Positions 12,001-23,749 of a stretch of DNA of 64,000 bases are shown in pieces. The stretch's first letter is position 1, and each line of letters opens with the position of its first letter. The position numbers were made by a program, and so were the translations under genes. A model generated the notes under the pieces. It made no database searches. It saw only the letters and a program-made list of their open reading frames with translations, and was not told where the DNA came from. Source of the stretch: Mytilus californianus (taxonomy: Eukaryota; Mollusca; Bivalvia; Mytilida; Mytilidae); the NCBI RefSeq assembly GCF_021869535.1, contig NW_026262668.1, forward strand, positions 15,670,348 to 15,734,347. The letters run 5' to 3'.

Positions 12001-14038
12001 GATAGTTGAATTGTCTAATTGGCAATCATACCCCATCTCCTTATATTAATAAAGACTCACAATCACTGAATCAGAGATAAAAACAATAAACGTTTACAAT
12101 ATACAAGGGCAGTGACTCTTCTGCTCTCATGAAAAAAGGACTAAGAAAAATTAGACAGCAAAATCCAGTTAAGTTTGTAATTTTCTGAAACATAAATTTT
12201 GTGGTGTAAACACAGCCATTTTAGCCAAAACCTTAGGGTCCACATGAACAGATGAACCTTAATGTTCTGAAACATAAATTTTGTGGTGTAAACACAGCCA
12301 TTTTAGCAAATGCCTTATGGTCCACATGAACAGATCTAGATGAACCTTAATGTTCTGAAACATAAATTTTGTGGTGTAAACACAGCCATTTTAGCCAAAG
12401 CCTTAGGGTCCACATGAACAGATGAACCTTAATGTTCTGAAACATAAATTTTGTGGTGTAAACACAGCCATTTTAGCCAAAGCCTTATGGTCCACATGAA
12501 CAGATGAACCTTAATGTTCTGAAACATAAATTTTGTGGTGTAAACACAGCCATTTTAGCCAAAGCCTTAGGGTCCACATGAACAGATGAACCTTAATATT
12601 CTGAAACATAAATTTTGTGGTGTAAACACAGCCATTTTAGCCAAAGCCTTAGGGTCCACATGAACAGATGAACCTTAATGTTCTGAAACATAAATTTTGT
12701 GGTGTAAACACAGCCATTTTAGCCAAAGCCTTAGGGTCCACATGAACAGATGAACCTTAATGTTCTGAAACATAAATTTTGTGGTGTAAACAGAGCCATT
12801 TTAGCCAAAGCCTTAGGGTCCATATGAACAGATGAACCTTAATGTTCTGAGACATAAATATTTCGTCCGAAAACTGGAAAATCCCCCTTTTTTTATGAAT
12901 AAAACCCTGTAACTCAGAAACGTCAAATCTAAAATATATAAAAATCGAAAGGGAGCTCATGTCAATAGATATAAACAATTCACCACAATTTCTTGCAAGT
13001 TGGTGAAAGCATTCTTGAGTTATTGTCTGAAAACTGGAAAATCCCCCTTTTTTTAATGAATAAAACCCCATAACACGGAAACGTAAAATCTAAAATTTAT
13101 AAAAATTGACAGGGAGCTCATGTCAATAGATATAAACAATTCACCACAATTTCTTGCAAGTTGGTGAACATTCTTGTGTTATTGTCCGAAAACTGGAAAA
13201 TCCCCCTTTTTTTAATGAATAAAACCCCATAACTCGGAAACGTAAAATCTAAAATTTATAAAATACGAAAGGGAGCTCACGTCAATAGATATAAATAATT
13301 CACCAACGTTTTATGCAAATTGGTTAAATCATTTTTGAGTTAATGTCCGACATGTTGACGACAGACGGACAGACGGATAACAGTATACCATAATACATCC
13401 TGTACACGGGCGTATAAAAAATAATATCATATTTCTATATGATATCTTAAAATAAATTTCAAAAAAATTTTCAAATAAATATCTCATCTTATGAAAATTT
13501 AATATTCAAATGTCAAAGGCCAACTTTTTTACTGTCCACTTTTCATATTATTATAAAATTCATAAAACATTCAGGAATGACACTGAATTCCTATATATCT
13601 TTATTTTTATTCCTTTTAAATATTTTTATGTTGGGGACAGATGGACTTTAAATGTTGGTCAGGATCGACTTGGGACGGATCGACATGAAAGATGAACCAA
13701 TTTGTCTGCACTGTACTTTTCTGTATTTATGGTTGAAATTATGGTGTAAACACGCCATATAATATTTGTCAATTATTCCTTTTTGATGAATAATTTGTAG
13801 CAGGGTGTTTTGTAGCTGCGGAACCGTAGCTCATAGGTCCTTATGCTATTTTTTGACAATTTGCGGTCCGTACAAATCAAAAAATATAATAAGGACCAAT
13901 ACTAGCATTAGAGTTACGGTTCCGCAGCTAGGTGTTTTGCTGTTTTGTAAGATTAGATACCCTATTTCCACGGTGCTTTGTCTTTGATTCATGATTTCTT
14001 TCTGGTCCTTGAATGAGATTTAACTGAATATCTGACAT
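6061..14038 (-). CDS. DDX31: DDX31-like DEAD-box RNA helicase, 5' exons (gene continues past the left edge)
   Basis: Five exons can be joined with consistent phase and GT/AG borders: 14038-13961, 11102-10846, 9877-9802, 6426-6312 and 6170-6061 (636 nt, 212 codons). Exon 2 is a basic, low-complexity N-terminus ending [12 protein letters not shown]. Exon 3 gives [12 protein letters not shown]. Exon 4 carries the Q motif ([10 protein letters not shown], ~150-159) and [13 protein letters not shown]. The exon 4/5 junction completes motif I (GSGKT), and exon 5 ends in motif Ia (VPTRE). This order and wording fit DDX31 (yeast Dbp7), a nucleolar ATP-dependent helicase of large-subunit ribosome assembly; the catalytic DEAD and SAT motifs must lie beyond the window. 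I found no exon for the next segment in 1-6060, so intron 5 exceeds 6 kb. The start at 14038 is less certain: exon 1 encodes 26 residues and uses an AGG/GTATCT donor, but its frame and length fit exactly. Confidence 0.88.
7087..7382. repeat. Inverted-repeat element in DDX31 intron 3
   Basis: The ends are inverted copies of AAGAAATAATTCATG. An inner pair, CAAGCCATAGATTTGTT near 7242 and its complement near 7350-7368, gives a nested stem. It is about 296 bp long, non-coding and MITE-like. Confidence 0.65.
7487..7920. repeat. Dispersed repeat with two tandem sub-units
   Basis: The phrase AAGGACCATAACTCCTGAATGG occurs near 7589 and again near 7761, each time followed by a CAAATTTGACC-like stretch, so two units of about 170 bp are present. 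The style (CATAACTC landmark, ~160-bp period) resembles the tandem cores of families 1 and 2 but the sequence differs. Confidence 0.6.
8100..9715 (+). mobile_element. Family 1 element interrupted by a family 2 insertion
   Basis: Family 1 sequence runs 8100-8290 and stops at GGCAAACTTAAGTAAGAGAAC. It resumes at 9560 with ACGAAAAATTCAGCAATTTT, which are contiguous in the uninterrupted copies at 4195-4240 and 4370-4395. The family 2 element sits between them. The right end of this family 1 copy is near 9700. Confidence 0.7.
8291..9559 (+). mobile_element. Family 2 tandem-core element (6 core copies), nested in family 1
   Basis: The insertion point in family 1 defines both ends. The left end starts AATAAACTGCTTCGCTGAGC and includes GGATACGCCC; the right end is a GACGGACGGACAGACGGAC tail finishing with GGGCGTATAAAA. 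About 300 bp of unique leader precede six core units of 150-161 bp, each with CAATAGATATAAACAATTCA (starts near 8639, 8800, 8950, 9103, 9264 and 9424) and TTGTCCGAAAACTGGAAAAT. There is no ORF with transposase features. Confidence 0.75.
9878..10845. other. DDX31 intron 2; TA microsatellite
   Basis: AT-rich intron. A short (TA)n run lies at about 10738-10757. Nothing else was recognised. Confidence 0.5.
11904..12050 (+). repeat. Dispersed repeat family A, 3' fragment
   Basis: This matches the last ~150 bp of the family A element at 5050-5765: TTGCTCATTGTTGAAAGCCG, then GGCAATCATACC and a CTCCTTATAT end. It is in DDX31 intron 1; the remaining 11103-11903 shows nothing I recognise. Confidence 0.7.
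12183..12861. repeat. 82-bp minisatellite, 8 copies plus a partial
   Basis: Starts of TTCTGAAACATAAATTTTGT fall at 12183, 12265, 12353, 12435, 12517, 12599, 12681 and 12763, with a partial at 12845. All spacings are 82 bp except one of 88 (a 6-bp TCTAGA insertion). Copies are almost identical, so the array is young. The last partial copy runs directly into a truncated family 2 element. Confidence 0.95.
12858..13417 (+). mobile_element. Family 2 tandem-core element, 5'-truncated, 3 core copies
   Basis: Core landmarks (AATAGATATAAA) lie near 12963, 13122 and 13279. The tail GACAGACGGACAGACGGAT and the terminal GGGCGTATAAAA match the copy at 8291-9559. The leader is missing: the element begins mid-core where the 82-bp minisatellite ends. 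Confidence 0.75.
13803..13940. repeat. Palindromic insertion in DDX31 intron 1
   Basis: The arms read TAGCTGCGGAACCGTA near 13811 and its complement near 13930, and a second pair reads AGGTCCTTAT and ATAAGGACC. The spacer between the inner arms is about 45 bp. The element ends about 20 bp from the exon 1 donor of the DDX31-like gene. Confidence 0.75.
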
Positions 14039-16370
14039 TTTAGTCTTACGATATCATAAGAGGCTGAACATAGATCAATTCATGTAGTTTGTAACTTTGC
14101 TGAGCTGCACATCCATGTGCGGTTTATTTACTTCCGGTGAAAAAATAACTATGTACCAAATCGGAGATATTTGAAGAAATTTCCGGAGAGATAATTCATC
14201 ATTTAGATTTTCACTCCATTAGACATTAAATGTCTGACCATGTACAAGGACGTGTAACTAACAATCTAATAATCTAATATACGTCCTTGCCATGTATTTA
14301 TCATAGTCTATGGAATTGTTTTTCCATCTTGTTTGGTTTTATATGTTCATATATTTGAGTGACAGCTTTGGGCATGTACCCCTATAATTTTATTTTTCCC
14401 TTTCTTTGTGTTTCAATTTTTTTTTAGTAAAATAACTTTTTAATATTTGTAGTTGTTAAATTTTATTTTTAAATGGAAGGGCAGCATATATAAGCTAATG
14501 GTATTGCAATATTGTATGGATAAGAACAAGAACACTTTAAATAATTGAAAGCAAGTAAAAATATTAGGAATATCAGAGACATATAATACATATGTCTCTG
14601 GGAATATTCCAAAAAAAAAAAAGAAAAAAAAAAGTAAATTTAAATAGCAAGTACATGTGCCCCAAAGAGCCTGTAAAACTAATCACACGCCCCACTCTTC
14701 CCCGATATCTCCCTTTGAAATTTATTCTTTTTTTTTAAAAGGATTTTGAAAAATAAATAAAATCAAATAAAGATAAATTAACATACCACAAAACAGGATG
14801 TATTAAAATTATTACACCATAAATAAGTGAAAAAAATTAAGATATTAAAAGAATATTAGAAAAAAAATCACCTCAAAGAAAAGTTGAATTTAAAAAAACT
14901 ATTCACATACCCCACACCTCCCTAATATCTTCCATTTTAAATTTATTCTTTTTCTGGTAAGAATTTTGAAAAGAAATAAAATAAGATAAAACAAAATACC
15001 ACAAAAACAGGATGTATTTAAAATGATTAAGAGTTAAAAAAAAAAAATATCGATTTCCCAAGAAGAACCATTACTATATATGGGTAATGCATGATTTGTA
15101 CTTTACAAATCATTGACATGGGGGAATAAATCTACGACAATGAAATGTATAATTATAAAAATAGAGCAAATATCTTTTTTTTTATAAAAGTCTATACATA
15201 TCATTTTGTTATATGTTGGTATAGGTTGAATGTTACATAAACATATTTAATAAGTGTCATAAATTATACAGCAGTCTTCACTAGATTAGTAGTTAATCTA
15301 TTTAATACAAAAAATCTTTCTTTCATTACACTTTAATGTTGTTGCATGTATCAAAGTATCGGTAATAAAGGTAACTTATATGTAGCTGGTCTATTTAAAG
15401 TATGCATAACATATAATAAAACATTAAAAAGGGACTTTTTATTTTATGTTAATCCCTTATACATATGAAATACAAAACAATGTCATATGAAATAATCTTG
15501 GACCTAATATCTCTATATTAATTTATGGCCCAGAATTTATACAATCAGAGACATACTGTAGAATAGAACAGCATATTTTCATTCACCAAATTAGGGCCCT
15601 ACGAGGGCATATAACAGATAAACGATATCTTTTTTTAATTTTAAACATTTGCAGAACAATATTATATATGCAATGCACTCTATAGTTTATGATTAAAGCA
15701 TTTCTATATTGAGTAAAGAATTTTTTCACATCAATTATTTCAAACCATAGAATAAACGAAAAAAATAACAAATAAAGGACCAGGTTAGCAGATACATATA
15801 ATATTGTTAGTAAAAAATAAATTAAAAAATGAAATAATAAATATACGTCTCAATATAGATTTGAATTGCTCAGACATGAGCAGACATTCTAATAGTATCG
15901 ATAACCCACACCAATCACTTTGTTTATTTTCCGTTAACACGTGTAATCGACCCGCCAAAGAACATCAATAGGCAAGTGATCACAACAAACAAACAAACAA
16001 AGAAACACGCGACCCTCCATAGGTTATCACCAATTAACCTAATTATCAGAAGTTATTGTTGAATAAACACCGGAAGGAGTCGTTTGTTTATGTCTAGTTT
16101 TGGTCAAGACTTTTATCAGGCCAGACAGATAATTTGTAATTATTCCGTCGGATTTCAGATAAATCAGACAAATAGAAATACTTCAGGTATTATAAACGTA
16201 GCTCATCCCAGAGACATCTCACATTATCAAAACTATTTAACAAAGTCGCATTGACATTTATTACTTTGAAAATATAGGCATATTAGGGAAATTAATCATT
16301 AATGAACGAAATATAATAAAACCATCAATTATTTGATGCTAATCGGTGGAATTAGTCGAAGTTTTATAAA
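14039..16370. promoter_or_regulatory. Divergent intergenic region between the DDX31-like and LIM-homeodomain genes
   Basis: The helicase starts leftward at 14038 and the LIM-homeodomain gene rightward at 16371, so both promoters should lie here. I see no clear TATA box. A ~140-bp segment is duplicated (about 14690-14830 and 14905-15040, landmark ACCACAAAACAGGATGTAT). A small perfect hairpin, CAGAGACATA...TATGTCTCTG, lies at about 14573-14599. The segment 15900-16100 is less AT-rich than its surroundings and is a candidate control region. Confidence 0.5.
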
Positions 16371-19300
16371 ATGGAATATTCATCTCCAAACACGTCCGGT
16401 ACAGCTTCAGATCCAGAGAATATTGATTCATGGAAAGGCGGTATGTACAAATATTTTAAAAGTGTTACTGTCGCAACAAATAATATATATAATGCAAGTG
16501 GAAATGTAGTCCATCTCTGAATTTCATTTTTTTTTTAAATTGGTAAACGAAGATTGGGGATCAGCGAATTTGAAAGTGTGCTACTCATTGTTAACTGTAC
16601 AAAACTAATTTTTCAGACTTTTAAAATTTTAAGTCCTTACTTGTTTCTTTCATCATATATAGTCCAATATAACTCGTTAACATTAAGCCATCATCAGCGA
16701 ACAAATAGATGATGTTTATTGTGTGTTTTTGTTTTTGTTTTGTTTTTTTGCTTGTCAGAAGGTTCAGTATTTTTTTTTCTCAATGGTAGTGTTTTGCGTT
16801 AGTTTTCTGTCATGAATCACTGTTGCTAGAATTAATTTAAAAGTTTTAAAAAGTATAAAATTTTTAGTAACGCCAAGACTTGCATTTAAATTAAAATCAC
16901 TCCTTTAATTTCTTTAATTTTACACATTTAAAAAAAAATCTAACGTTCATAACCTTTTTAATGTACGTCCTGTGCAGATTACAGACACTTTAACATATCA
17001 TACAATGGTACAGCTACCTTGTTGAACTAAATGATTAACGAAATCCTTTTCATATATCTATGAAAGCTGAAAGTCATTTCGTCCTATCGCGAGAAAACCA
17101 TATCCGGCAGTATAACTATTATTATTCAATGAAATGTGTAGATATTTAAACGATGATGATATGGATAAAACCAGAAGGAGAACAACATATAAACAAAAAA
17201 TTCGATAGGTTTAGGTTCTTTAATGTAGGTCGACCCGGATGAAGGACAGGCAAATAAGACTTCCAATGAAAAAAAAAGTTACTGGATAGTGGCAGTTATT
17301 TTATAATAGACCACGTACGGACCCCTGAAAGAGTTGTTGCAAGGCTTCATTAACGTACAGAAAGCGTGGCACTTTCACTACACGTGACATTTGATTAAAT
17401 GCCACTAATTCGACCAATTGAAACTATGTATTTGCAATCTAACACAGCAAAACAAACTTTCCTCTTTAACGCTTTAACATGGGGTTTACTGCCGAATGGG
17501 AGAGTTAACAATATTTATATACATAGGCCAACCTTAAGGGTAGAACCGAACAAGACCCCTTGAGATCAACATACTATCCTTAATAATAATGAACATCAAA
17601 CACCATCAATTTTAATTGTAGAAGTATAAACTACTTCACACAATACGGAAAACAAAATGTAAAAGAGCGTCTTTTGCAAGTCCATTAAAATATCGTGAAT
17701 ATCAATTCCCCATTTTTTACTAGCCAGTCATTGTGCAATCAAAAATATTACTTATAAAAGGTTATTCACGTTTCCTTAATCTGAACACTAAAACATATAA
17801 TTACATTGTATTTCTTTCTCAGGTGTTCCAGGATGTGCTCGATGTGGTAACATTATATACGACAAATCTTTATTACGTATCCATGACAAAGTTTGGCACC
17901 CGTCATGTCTACAATGTTCTATGTGTGACAAACCACTAGGAAACATTTGCTATGGCAACGGTAGTAATTTGTTGTGTTATGAAGATTATGTAAGGTGAGT
18001 TAAATGAATTAACAAACTGAAAAATCAAAATGAATTTAAAAATCAGCAATTTTAAAATGTCGTCGTATTTGTCGAGCGGAGCATAGCACATAATGTTTAA
18101 AATTGTGACATCAAACATCAATGCATTGGTTTTCTAAGGTTTATAAGGGTAACGTCGTACGGTCTTCAACAATGAGCAATAGTGCCTTCTCGTCATAAAA
18201 CTCGTCAAGTATTCAAGTAGTAATATATTCTTTGCTTTTAAATTTGAGTTTGGGAGTTCCTGGTGAAAGTAAAGCCAGAAAAGCGCTACGGACGGACCAA
18301 ATGTTTGTTTGGTTGTATTATTTTTCTTTTTTTGTTTGTTTCGATTTTAAATTATTCTTTATCTGAGTGAACTTTAGTATACTATAATAGAAATATCATT
18401 AATTGCATTATAATTTATCCATTTATTTTTCATTTCGAACATATTTTTTGTCCGTTTTACTTGATATTCATATTCTTATACAGATCACAGCCGTTCCGGT
18501 GTTCTAGCTGTAAAGTGGTTCTGTCCGATAACGAGTATGTACAGAGAGTTCAGAAAAACGTCTATCATCAGACGTGTTTCAAGTGTACCGTCTGCTATCG
18601 TCCATTACAGACGGGAGAACAATTTTACCTTTCAGACGACAACAAACTGGTATGTGGTGATGATTACCGAACCTTGCGGATGAACGGTAAGTTTAGCAAC
18701 TCTCAATTTATAGTTCATTGTAATTAATTATAGGCAGTTTCGCTTTTTTAGAACCCAAAGTCTTATTGTGTGAAACTGAATCATATATTGACCTCGAGAT
18801 GTTTGTTTATTTCATTTGTCTTCCATTAGTTAATTCATTAGTTTTTGTTTTGTTTGTTTTTGTTTTTGTTTCTGTTCATTTGTCTTTGTTTCATGTTGTT
18901 GATATCGGGGGTCTGCGTTATTGGGGATCTCTCCCCGTTTCTTTCATTCTTAAATTGAAAGTAAAACGTCGTAGTTGGTTAGCGACTTCCCAAACAAAGG
19001 ATATTCAACTAATGGCATGTCTTTTTTTTTAAAATTTTCACTGAATATTGGTATTTAGTCAAATAAAGTACCGAGATATGAAACCATTATACTCACCAGC
19101 TTTAGAATGGAGTCGACTTAATATTGTTTCTGACTATTAAAAATAAAATTTGCAATTTTCTTGTTTTCAGATTCGCAAGACGATAGTGATTCAGAATGTT
19201 CTACCGGAAGTGGTAAACGACACAGAACCAGCATAAGTCCTCAACAGTTACAATGCTTGACAAAAGCTTACAACAAAAATCCAAAACCATCCCGTGAAGC

Positions 19301-20521
19301 GCGAAGACGATTGAGCAGAGATTTGCGTCTAGACTATAGAGTAATACAAGTGTGGTTCCAAAATAAAAGAGCAAAGGACAAAAAGTCATCACCTCATATT
19401 CATGCAATAGAAACAAGTTACGAGGAACCAGAAGTCCAAAACAGAAGATTTTCACAAGGTATATATTGAACAACTAGTCAAACATACCGGTCTGCTGTTT
19501 ATGAAAATATTTGATCTTTGTAAAATCCTCTAGAATGAGTTTGCTGCAAAAGAAAAACCGAGTTTTATTAGCAAGAAACGAGACTTTGTAATTCACTTGG
19601 AAATCTTTAATGATAATTGGTAAGATTGATCCAAAATGAAATATTTTTACATCACTAAGAGGATCCTTAATATTTGACTACTACAAATACACAAAAAAAC
19701 AACCCCAAAAACTACAAGATAATGATTTTAATGTGGAAAAATATTCTTTCTGACTGTAACCAAAAGTGTTATATAGAAAATTGTGAATATTAACACTTTT
19801 ATGCAGACAATTTGGGCCCTTTTTGTTTGCGCGAATCCCTAGTACGAAGTTATACATCATTAGCTTTCAAATATTAGACTTTGAGCGTAATCGGTGAAGG
19901 CAAATTCAGAAAAAGCGTTTCGAATGCAAGAAATTTATAAAGTGTTGTTTTCATTTTTTGGTATGTTTTTAATTGAATAAAATGGGGTAGTATACATTGT
20001 CAGTAAGATTAACATCTTTATAAAATAACGATAAAATCAAAAATTGAGAATTCATGATATTCTATGATGATCGGACTGGCATAACTATATCACCATTTAG
20101 TAAGCTTTCTACACAAACAGAGAAGGAAACAACCACCGTTAAGGTGTGATAACTTATGATAGGCATACCATTAAACATGTTAAACTGAAAAGATCTTTAT
20201 TGTTTTATAGATCTTTGCACTTATTTCTTTTCAGTAAAACTAATATATTTCCCGTTTAACTTTTCAGATATTTCTAGAATCCCATCGCAGCCAGTTTTTC
20301 ACGAACGTTTGTATAACCAATCTACAAGACAAATGAATAGCAATGATTGGCTAACGACAGTTCTGGCACATGATAGTGTCCCTCCAAATATCGACCTGTC
20401 TCCCGTGGATATTATAAATGGCGAGATTTTACACAAACGTAGAACTGAGGCCGACATAGACAATAGCCATTCGTCTGACCCCAGGTCTAGAATCAGCTGC
20501 AAATGGCAAAACATTGGTTAA
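16371..20521 (+). CDS. LIM-homeodomain transcription factor (complete, 5 exons, 328 aa)
   Basis: Exons 16371-16440, 17823-17994, 18484-18686, 19171-19458 and 20268-20521 join in frame (987 nt) with GT/AG borders. After a short N-terminus, LIM1 (~28-80) shows CARC, WHPSC, CSMC and the final C..D. LIM2 (~87-144) shows CSSC, YHQTC, CTVC and C..D, so all zinc ligands are present in both. A Ser/Asp linker leads to a homeodomain (~163-222) with Arg5 and the recognition-helix motif VWFQNKRAKDKK. By eye LIM2 and the AYN.NPKP stretch are closest to Lhx3/4 and Lhx1/5, while NKR.KDKK recalls Islet; the protein is divergent and I give no symbol. The ~106-residue tail is not recognised. Such factors specify neurons and tissues by DNA binding with LIM-domain cofactors. 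Each LIM domain and the homeodomain occupies its own exon. A polyA signal follows at 20550. Confidence 0.93.
16441..17822. other. LIM-homeodomain gene intron 1
   Basis: 1.4 kb of AT-rich intron with no recognised repeat or ORF. The first intron of a developmental regulator can hold enhancers, but nothing in the raw sequence shows one. Confidence 0.4.
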
Positions 20522-20549
20522 TAGCATAATTTGTTACTTGTAAATTTGC

Positions 20550-20555
20550 AATAAA
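20550..20555 (+). terminator. Polyadenylation signal AATAAA of the LIM-homeodomain gene
   Basis: A canonical AATAAA hexamer lies 29 bp after the TAA stop at 20519-20521. Confidence 0.65.
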
Positions 20556-20624
20556 GGATTTTGATTTAGATTTTTTAGTTTGTATTTTTCATATATAAGT
20601 GATGCACAATACATTTTACAACAA

Positions 20625-20625
<1 letters not shown>

Positions 20626-20679
<54 letters not shown>
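20626..20679. repeat. (TA)n microsatellite, about 26 units
   Basis: An uninterrupted TA dinucleotide run just downstream of the LIM-homeodomain gene. Length is likely polymorphic. Confidence 0.95.
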
Positions 20680-20683
<4 letters not shown>

Positions 20684-23600
20684 TAAATATTGTTTTATAT
20701 GTAATACGTATATAAATTGCAGTTAAAATCATAATCTGCAAAGTTGAAACCACCAGATACTATGAACACTAGAATGTATAACATCTTTGATTGTTCTATG
20801 CAAGCAAAAATAGTAATAAAATGAATTTGACCAATAGTTCTTTCTAATAAAGCATTTTCTTGCGAAACCATCTATGAATTAAATACTTTATTACTTAAGC
20901 AAACCGATGACGATTCACTTACACAGAGTTATTTAAATTACGTTGAAATATTGTATAAATTGGAGGATTGCTTCCTTGCATGAATCAATTTGGCGCTAAT
21001 GATTGATATGTAAACACCAAGTATTAGTATGTTCATTTTGTATAAAGAATGTAAAATCCTCTGCCAGGATCCGCTAATAGTTGTCTTTTGTTATATCATA
21101 ATGTATTTTGATAATGTCGAATATGGTGTTGATGGCTGATTTTGGGAGTCTTTGTTTAATTTGTTATCAACTTTTAGAAACTCTTGAGCGGTTTACAGCC
21201 AATCTAAGTAAGATATAGATCTCTGATTTTGCTATGTTTATATAAACTTCGGCGAGCTTGACCTTAGAGTAATAAAAAGTTGTCTTTAGATGTTTTTTGC
21301 TATTCCGTTTAGGCAATTTTATGTTTAACAGATTTGTTTTTATTTAGCTTCCCAAACTTTTTCTTGTGAGCGTACCCGATAAATGTGATGCTTCACATAT
21401 AGCATGACATGTGCCACTTGTGAAATAGGATATGTTTACCCTTCCGGATCACATGAGATCACACCGGAATTTGGTATTCGTGTTACTAAATCTTTAGTTT
21501 CTATGTACTGTTATGTGGAGTCTTGTTTGTCTTTTCGTTGTTTTTCGTTGTTACTATAATATTGGTGGTGGCTTTTCTTTGACTTATGGTTTTAAACTAT
21601 TCCTTTGGTATCTTGCACAAGAAACATATAACACGCGCATTAAAATCAATAATATTCTTTGATTTAACCAATACTTGGTCAGTATAGCTGTTGGTGGACT
21701 GTTCAATAGTCGCCAGGATATCATTATACCACTAGTCATGATGTACCGTGTTTCAAACTTAGATTTAGCCGACGAGGAAAGGCATCGTCCAAAAAACGAA
21801 AGCATTAACTAGTAGGACAAGTAGTCTAGGGCGCTGGACTCAGCAAATTTTTATATCACAACAGCTCCCCCAATTCCGCTGTGAGAACGATATGAATTTG
21901 AAAGTGATAAACTCGTGCAGTTCTTATGTATACATAGCAGTCTTTATTAGTATATGATTTGTATTAAAAACAAAGGTTGTAACTTCATGATCAGTAGACA
22001 GAGCTAGCTTTAGAAGGATTTTTTTATATTGTTTATGCTCATAAACGTATTATCCCAAAGTTTTGGTCTCGAGCATACATAATGTATGTTATTCCAGAAA
22101 CATTTGCATGTGGTGGCTAAATCGTTTATTTCCAGGTTGACCGTGATTGGCGTTCCTACCCAAACGATTTTCAAAATAAGGAACATGGAATATATTCATC
22201 GCAAATAGCAAACTAACAGAATCTTATGATACGCAAAGGGTTGAATGGGATATAGAAATATGGCCATCCCTTCGACTTTGGTTAGATTTTATTTATAATT
22301 TTTTGGTGCTTATACCAAATTCCAAGTCCTGAAAATATCGTATAGTGTACTCATATAAACTTTGTATTAGTGTAATGCATAAGACTGTGTAGAAAGTGAA
22401 ATACTAGTAACAAAAATACCGAACTCCAAGGGAAATTCAAAACGGAAAGTCCCTTATCAAACGTTAAAATGGAAAGCTCAAACACAACAAACGAATGGAA
22501 AACAACTGTCATATTCCTGAAATTGGTACAGGCATTTCCTTATTTAAAAAAATGTGGATAAAACCTGGTTTTATAGCTAGCTAAATCTCTCACGTAGCGT
22601 GCAGTCAGTAGGAAATCTAGTGAAAAAGAAGAAAAGAAAATTCACTCTTCTTATGATAGAGTCGAGAAAATCAATAATAAAACAATGCCGGTGACCATAC
22701 TGATCAAAAGTTATTTCTAAATAACAATTGTACATTTTAAAGAAATTATTTGTTAAACTGTGTTATTAGAAATATACATGCAAATACACGATGTTTTATG
22801 TTAAGTTTTAGAAGCATTAGAAGCTTGTGAAACTGAAATCTAAAAATTGTTAATCTTTGCTGCAAATTTATAAACACAAATTGGAAAAAAATCATGTACA
22901 TACAAAATCTAAAGATCCTTAAGGTCACCAATTTTCGGAGTGTTCCACAAAGCCCTTAGCGTGTTGCAATCTCCACAAAATATACTTATTTTATACATTC
23001 TAAGTTTGCGAGTACACCGGTCTGCTCTTGTCACATGGACATTCAATATACAAATATTGTCTTTTCGTGAATATAACAATATAGATAAAATTGAGAATGG
23101 AAATGGGGAATGTGTCAAAGAGACAACAACCCGACCATAGAACAGACAACAGCATATAGAGTCTGCCTGTGCAGGCTAAAAAGTTAAAGATAAATATTTT
23201 TATAAAGGAGGTATCTTTTTACTATTTTTTTTAAATTTAAGAAAAGGTCGTCTCGATTTTTGTTCTGTATTTGCGTTCTTCTCGATGTTTGCTTCGGGAT
23301 AAGGTCCGTTTGAATTTGCTTTGTAACTAAATCATTTTTAATCTCAAAAGTGTCAATCTGTGCTGCATATCAATCGATTCCTTTGAATTTCCCCCCTTAC
23401 TTTCTCTGATCTAGCTGCATATATAAACGAATATTTAGCATGTCCTAGAGAGGTATACAGCCAGTAAACAAATAGTTTAACGTTGGTACTCTAGGAATTT
23501 ATTCGCATAGCAACATTATAAACCAATTTATCACGAAGCTCCTTTAGCCTTCTGTACTCGTCGTTTGCTATTTAAGGAGGGGAATGATAACATTAATTGG

Positions 23601-23749
23601 AAGTTTTGTTTTTATTTCAACTTATTTCTATATTTACCAGACTGAGAACGTTTTCACGTGAATATATAATTGATAGCGTCCTTGCTAAAATGGGACAAAC
23701 ATTGAAAAAATCTTGTTTTCAGTGTTTATGTAAGAGATAAATTTGTACT
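20680..23749. other. Intergenic stretch, no gene seen
   Basis: No supported exon. It contains a family C fragment (23078-23150, reverse orientation, landmark AATGGAAATGGGGAATGTGT). Near 21811-21845 there is a stretch resembling the D-arm/anticodon part of a leucine tRNA (GTCTAGGGCGCTGGACTCA) without a matching acceptor stem, perhaps a tRNA-derived relic. Otherwise unremarkable. Confidence 0.45.

Noticed and set aside
12757-13071. 104-codon minus-strand frame
   Set aside because: Spans the minisatellite and family 2 core; related frames at 8978-9384 arise from the same core repeats.
21811-21870. Leucine-tRNA-like gene
   Set aside because: Only the D-arm/anticodon-like stretch matches; I could not pair an acceptor stem or find a proper B-box, so at most a relic.
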